This document shows, in pieces, positions 21,664 through 22,883 of a DNA stretch of 22,883 nucleotides. The DNA comes from CAZFMJ01 sp964520045. GTDB taxonomy: Bacteria; Elusimicrobiota; Elusimicrobia; Elusimicrobiales; CAZFMJ01. The translations under genes and the position numbers were made by a program. Each line of letters opens with the position of its first letter. Within the stretch, counting starts at the first letter, position 1. The notes beneath the pieces were generated by a model that did not search any database, was not told the origin of the DNA, and saw only the letters and a program-made list of their open reading frames with translations. The DNA lies in assembly GCA_964520045.1 (NCBI GenBank), contig CAZFMJ010000044.1, positions 1-22,883 on the forward strand, given 5' to 3'.

Positions 21664-22755
21664 ATGGACACTCAATTGGGCGTGATAGAGGGTTTTTACG
21701 GCCTGTCCTGGAACTGGCGCGAGCGTTTAGGCTGGGTCTCCTTTCTCAAAGAGCATGGTTTTTCTTTTTATATCTACGCGCCCAAGGCTGACTCTTACCT
21801 GCGCAAAAAGTGGCGCGAGCCTTTTCCGAAAGACCTTGAGGAAAATCTTTCGCGTCTTTCGGCTCAATGCCGGAGCGCCGGCGTTGAGTTCGGCGTCGGT
21901 TTTAGTCCGTGCGGGATTTATCTGTCTGAGTTTGACGACGGGGCGCGCGGTCTTTTGCAAAACCGCATAGACGTTTTCAACCGTATCGGCGTCGATAAGC
22001 TGGGCATATTGATGGATGATATGAAAGGCGGTCTGCCGGGTCTTGCCCGGCGCCAAATAGAGGTCGTAGACCGGATAACACAGCGTTCCTCGGCCAAGCG
22101 GTTCATTTTTTGTCCCACCTATTATTCCTTTGACCCTGTGCTCGAAAAACTTTTCGGCAAAATGCCCGAGGGCTATTTTGAGCAGCTGGGCCGCGGTTTG
22201 GATCCAGAAGTCGGTGTTTTCTGGACAGGCGAACAGGTTTGTTCAATATCGTATAGTGAAAAACATCTGAGCGCCGTCTCGGGTCTGCTTGGGCGCAAAC
22301 TCGTTCTTTGGGATAATTATCCGGTCAATGACGGTCCGCGAATGTGCAAATTCCTGCATCTTCGTCCCGTGACAGGCCGACCGCCTGAAATCGGCAGATG
22401 GCTTTCCGCCCATGCCGTTAATCCCATGAACCAGTCCGCTCTTTCAAAAATTGTAATTCTTACTTTGAAGGCAAGTTATACGCAGGGCGCCGGATACCGT
22501 CCTCAAACGGCTTTTCTAAGCGCCGCGGAATCGGTTGCTGATTCTGATTTCGCCCGGCAGCTTGAAAAGGATATTCCGGCTTTCATGGACATGGGGCTGG
22601 ACGGTATGGCGCAAGAGGAAAAGGAACGGCTTAAAACGGTCTACCTGCCTTATCTGGCCTCAAAACACAATTATACCGTTCAGGCGGCGCAGGAGATTAT
22701 AGACTGGCTGGACGGCCGCTATAATGTAACCAAGGACATCTTCCTGTCTCAATAA
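21664..22755 (+). CDS. GH84-family beta-N-acetylglucosaminidase (O-GlcNAcase-like)
   Basis: 363 residues from ATG 21664. It is essentially just the GH84 catalytic TIM-barrel: GVIEGFYGLSWNWRER (6-20), the catalytic aspartate pair Asp118/Asp119 in LGILMDDMKGG, WTGEQVCS (187-194) and LWDNYPVND (215-223). The mechanism is substrate-assisted through the acetamido group. No signal peptide, N-terminal GH84 domain or carbohydrate-binding module is present, so it appears to be a cytoplasmic minimal enzyme. It could trim GlcNAc from imported muropeptide or glycan fragments, or from a modified protein. A frame upstream to 21547 merely translates the repeat. No Shine-Dalgarno sequence is seen. It is not co-directional with the BadF-like kinase, but the two are functionally compatible. 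Confidence 0.88.
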   Translation: MDTQLGVIEGFYGLSWNWRERLGWVSFLKEHGFSFYIYAPKADSYLRKKWREPFPKDLEENLSRLSAQCRSAGVEFGVGFSPCGIYLSEFDDGARGLLQNRIDVFNRIGVDKLGILMDDMKGGLPGLARRQIEVVDRITQRSSAKRFIFCPTYYSFDPVLEKLFGKMPEGYFEQLGRGLDPEVGVFWTGEQVCSISYSEKHLSAVSGLLGRKLVLWDNYPVNDGPRMCKFLHLRPVTGRPPEIGRWLSAHAVNPMNQSALSKIVILTLKASYTQGAGYRPQTAFLSAAESVADSDFARQLEKDIPAFMDMGLDGMAQEEKERLKTVYLPYLASKHNYTVQAAQEIIDWLDGRYNVTKDIFLSQ

Positions 22756-22883
22756 ACGCAGGTTTACCTGAAATTTTAAGTCGAATTATAACTGCCTCAA
22801 TTTCTTAAGCCGTTAAAACTGACTTGGGCACTGGTGGTAATATGAAAAGGTAACTTCCTTTCGGGGAGGTCTCAAAGGTGCTT
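22756..22883. other. Right-edge region without recognised gene
   Basis: 128 bases after the GH84 gene. The only structure I see is a small hairpin, ACTTCC (22853-22858) with GGAGGT (22865-22870). No reading frame of useful length continues to the edge, and I recognise no RNA family. Confidence 0.4.

Noticed and set aside
22756..22883. Riboswitch or small RNA at the right edge
   Set aside because: Only a six-base-pair hairpin is visible and no conserved motif of a known class; the window ends before it can be judged.

Overview
This 22.9 kb window is from a bacterium, probably an uncultured Gram-negative-like anaerobic lineage of the Elusimicrobiota/Omnitrophota kind. That placement is an inference from gene order and protein style, not a measurement. 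There are no rRNA, tRNA or CRISPR features. The window is split by strand: almost everything before about 8.94 kb is on the minus strand (a LysR regulator is the exception), and everything after 9.05 kb is on the plus strand, with a divergent promoter region at 8939-9047.

Left part (1-4.4 kb, minus strand unless stated): an NAD(P)-dependent isocitrate/isopropylmalate-family dehydrogenase runs off the left edge. A beta-carbonic-anhydrase-like protein overlaps its 5' end, and the pair shares a good promoter. Next come a TerC-family (manganese-export type) membrane protein and a DUF1232/YkvA-like protein, which diverge from an NhaR-like LysR regulator (+). The short divergent spacer holds an inverted repeat next to the -35 of the DUF1232-TerC promoter. 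A bidirectional terminator and a broken IS1182-family transposase close this part.

Middle (4.5-8.9 kb, minus): a tight operon of a TM0106-type RecB-like nuclease/DEDD exonuclease, a BadF/BadG sugar-kinase-like ATPase and an inositol-monophosphatase-family phosphatase; then rmuC upstream. From 9.05 kb on the plus strand, a PTS EIIA-like protein overlaps an APC permease with a C-terminal UspA-like domain.

Right part (11.7-22.8 kb, plus): housekeeping clusters. They are def-fmt-[PASTA protein]-rpe; rpsP-khpA-trmD-rplS-rnhB-yraN, with rimM missing from its usual place; a nucleoside-salvage operon (purine nucleoside phosphorylase, pyrimidine nucleoside phosphorylase, upp); and a cytoplasmic GH84 beta-N-acetylglucosaminidase.

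The most unusual content lies between the genes. At least five copies of a modular palindromic element sit in the gaps. Each has arms of degenerate heptamers of the GTAAACG/GTAGACG type facing each other, and four share a core with two hairpins. Two further repeat families with unrelated sequence (GTGACTx and TTTAGAx) also have a seven-base period. These elements run up to start codons, supply stop codons and C-terminal tails to neighbouring genes (rmuC, rnhB), and a G/C-rich palindrome of another type is inserted in frame inside rnhB. I see no transposase or RNA-processing gene that would explain them.
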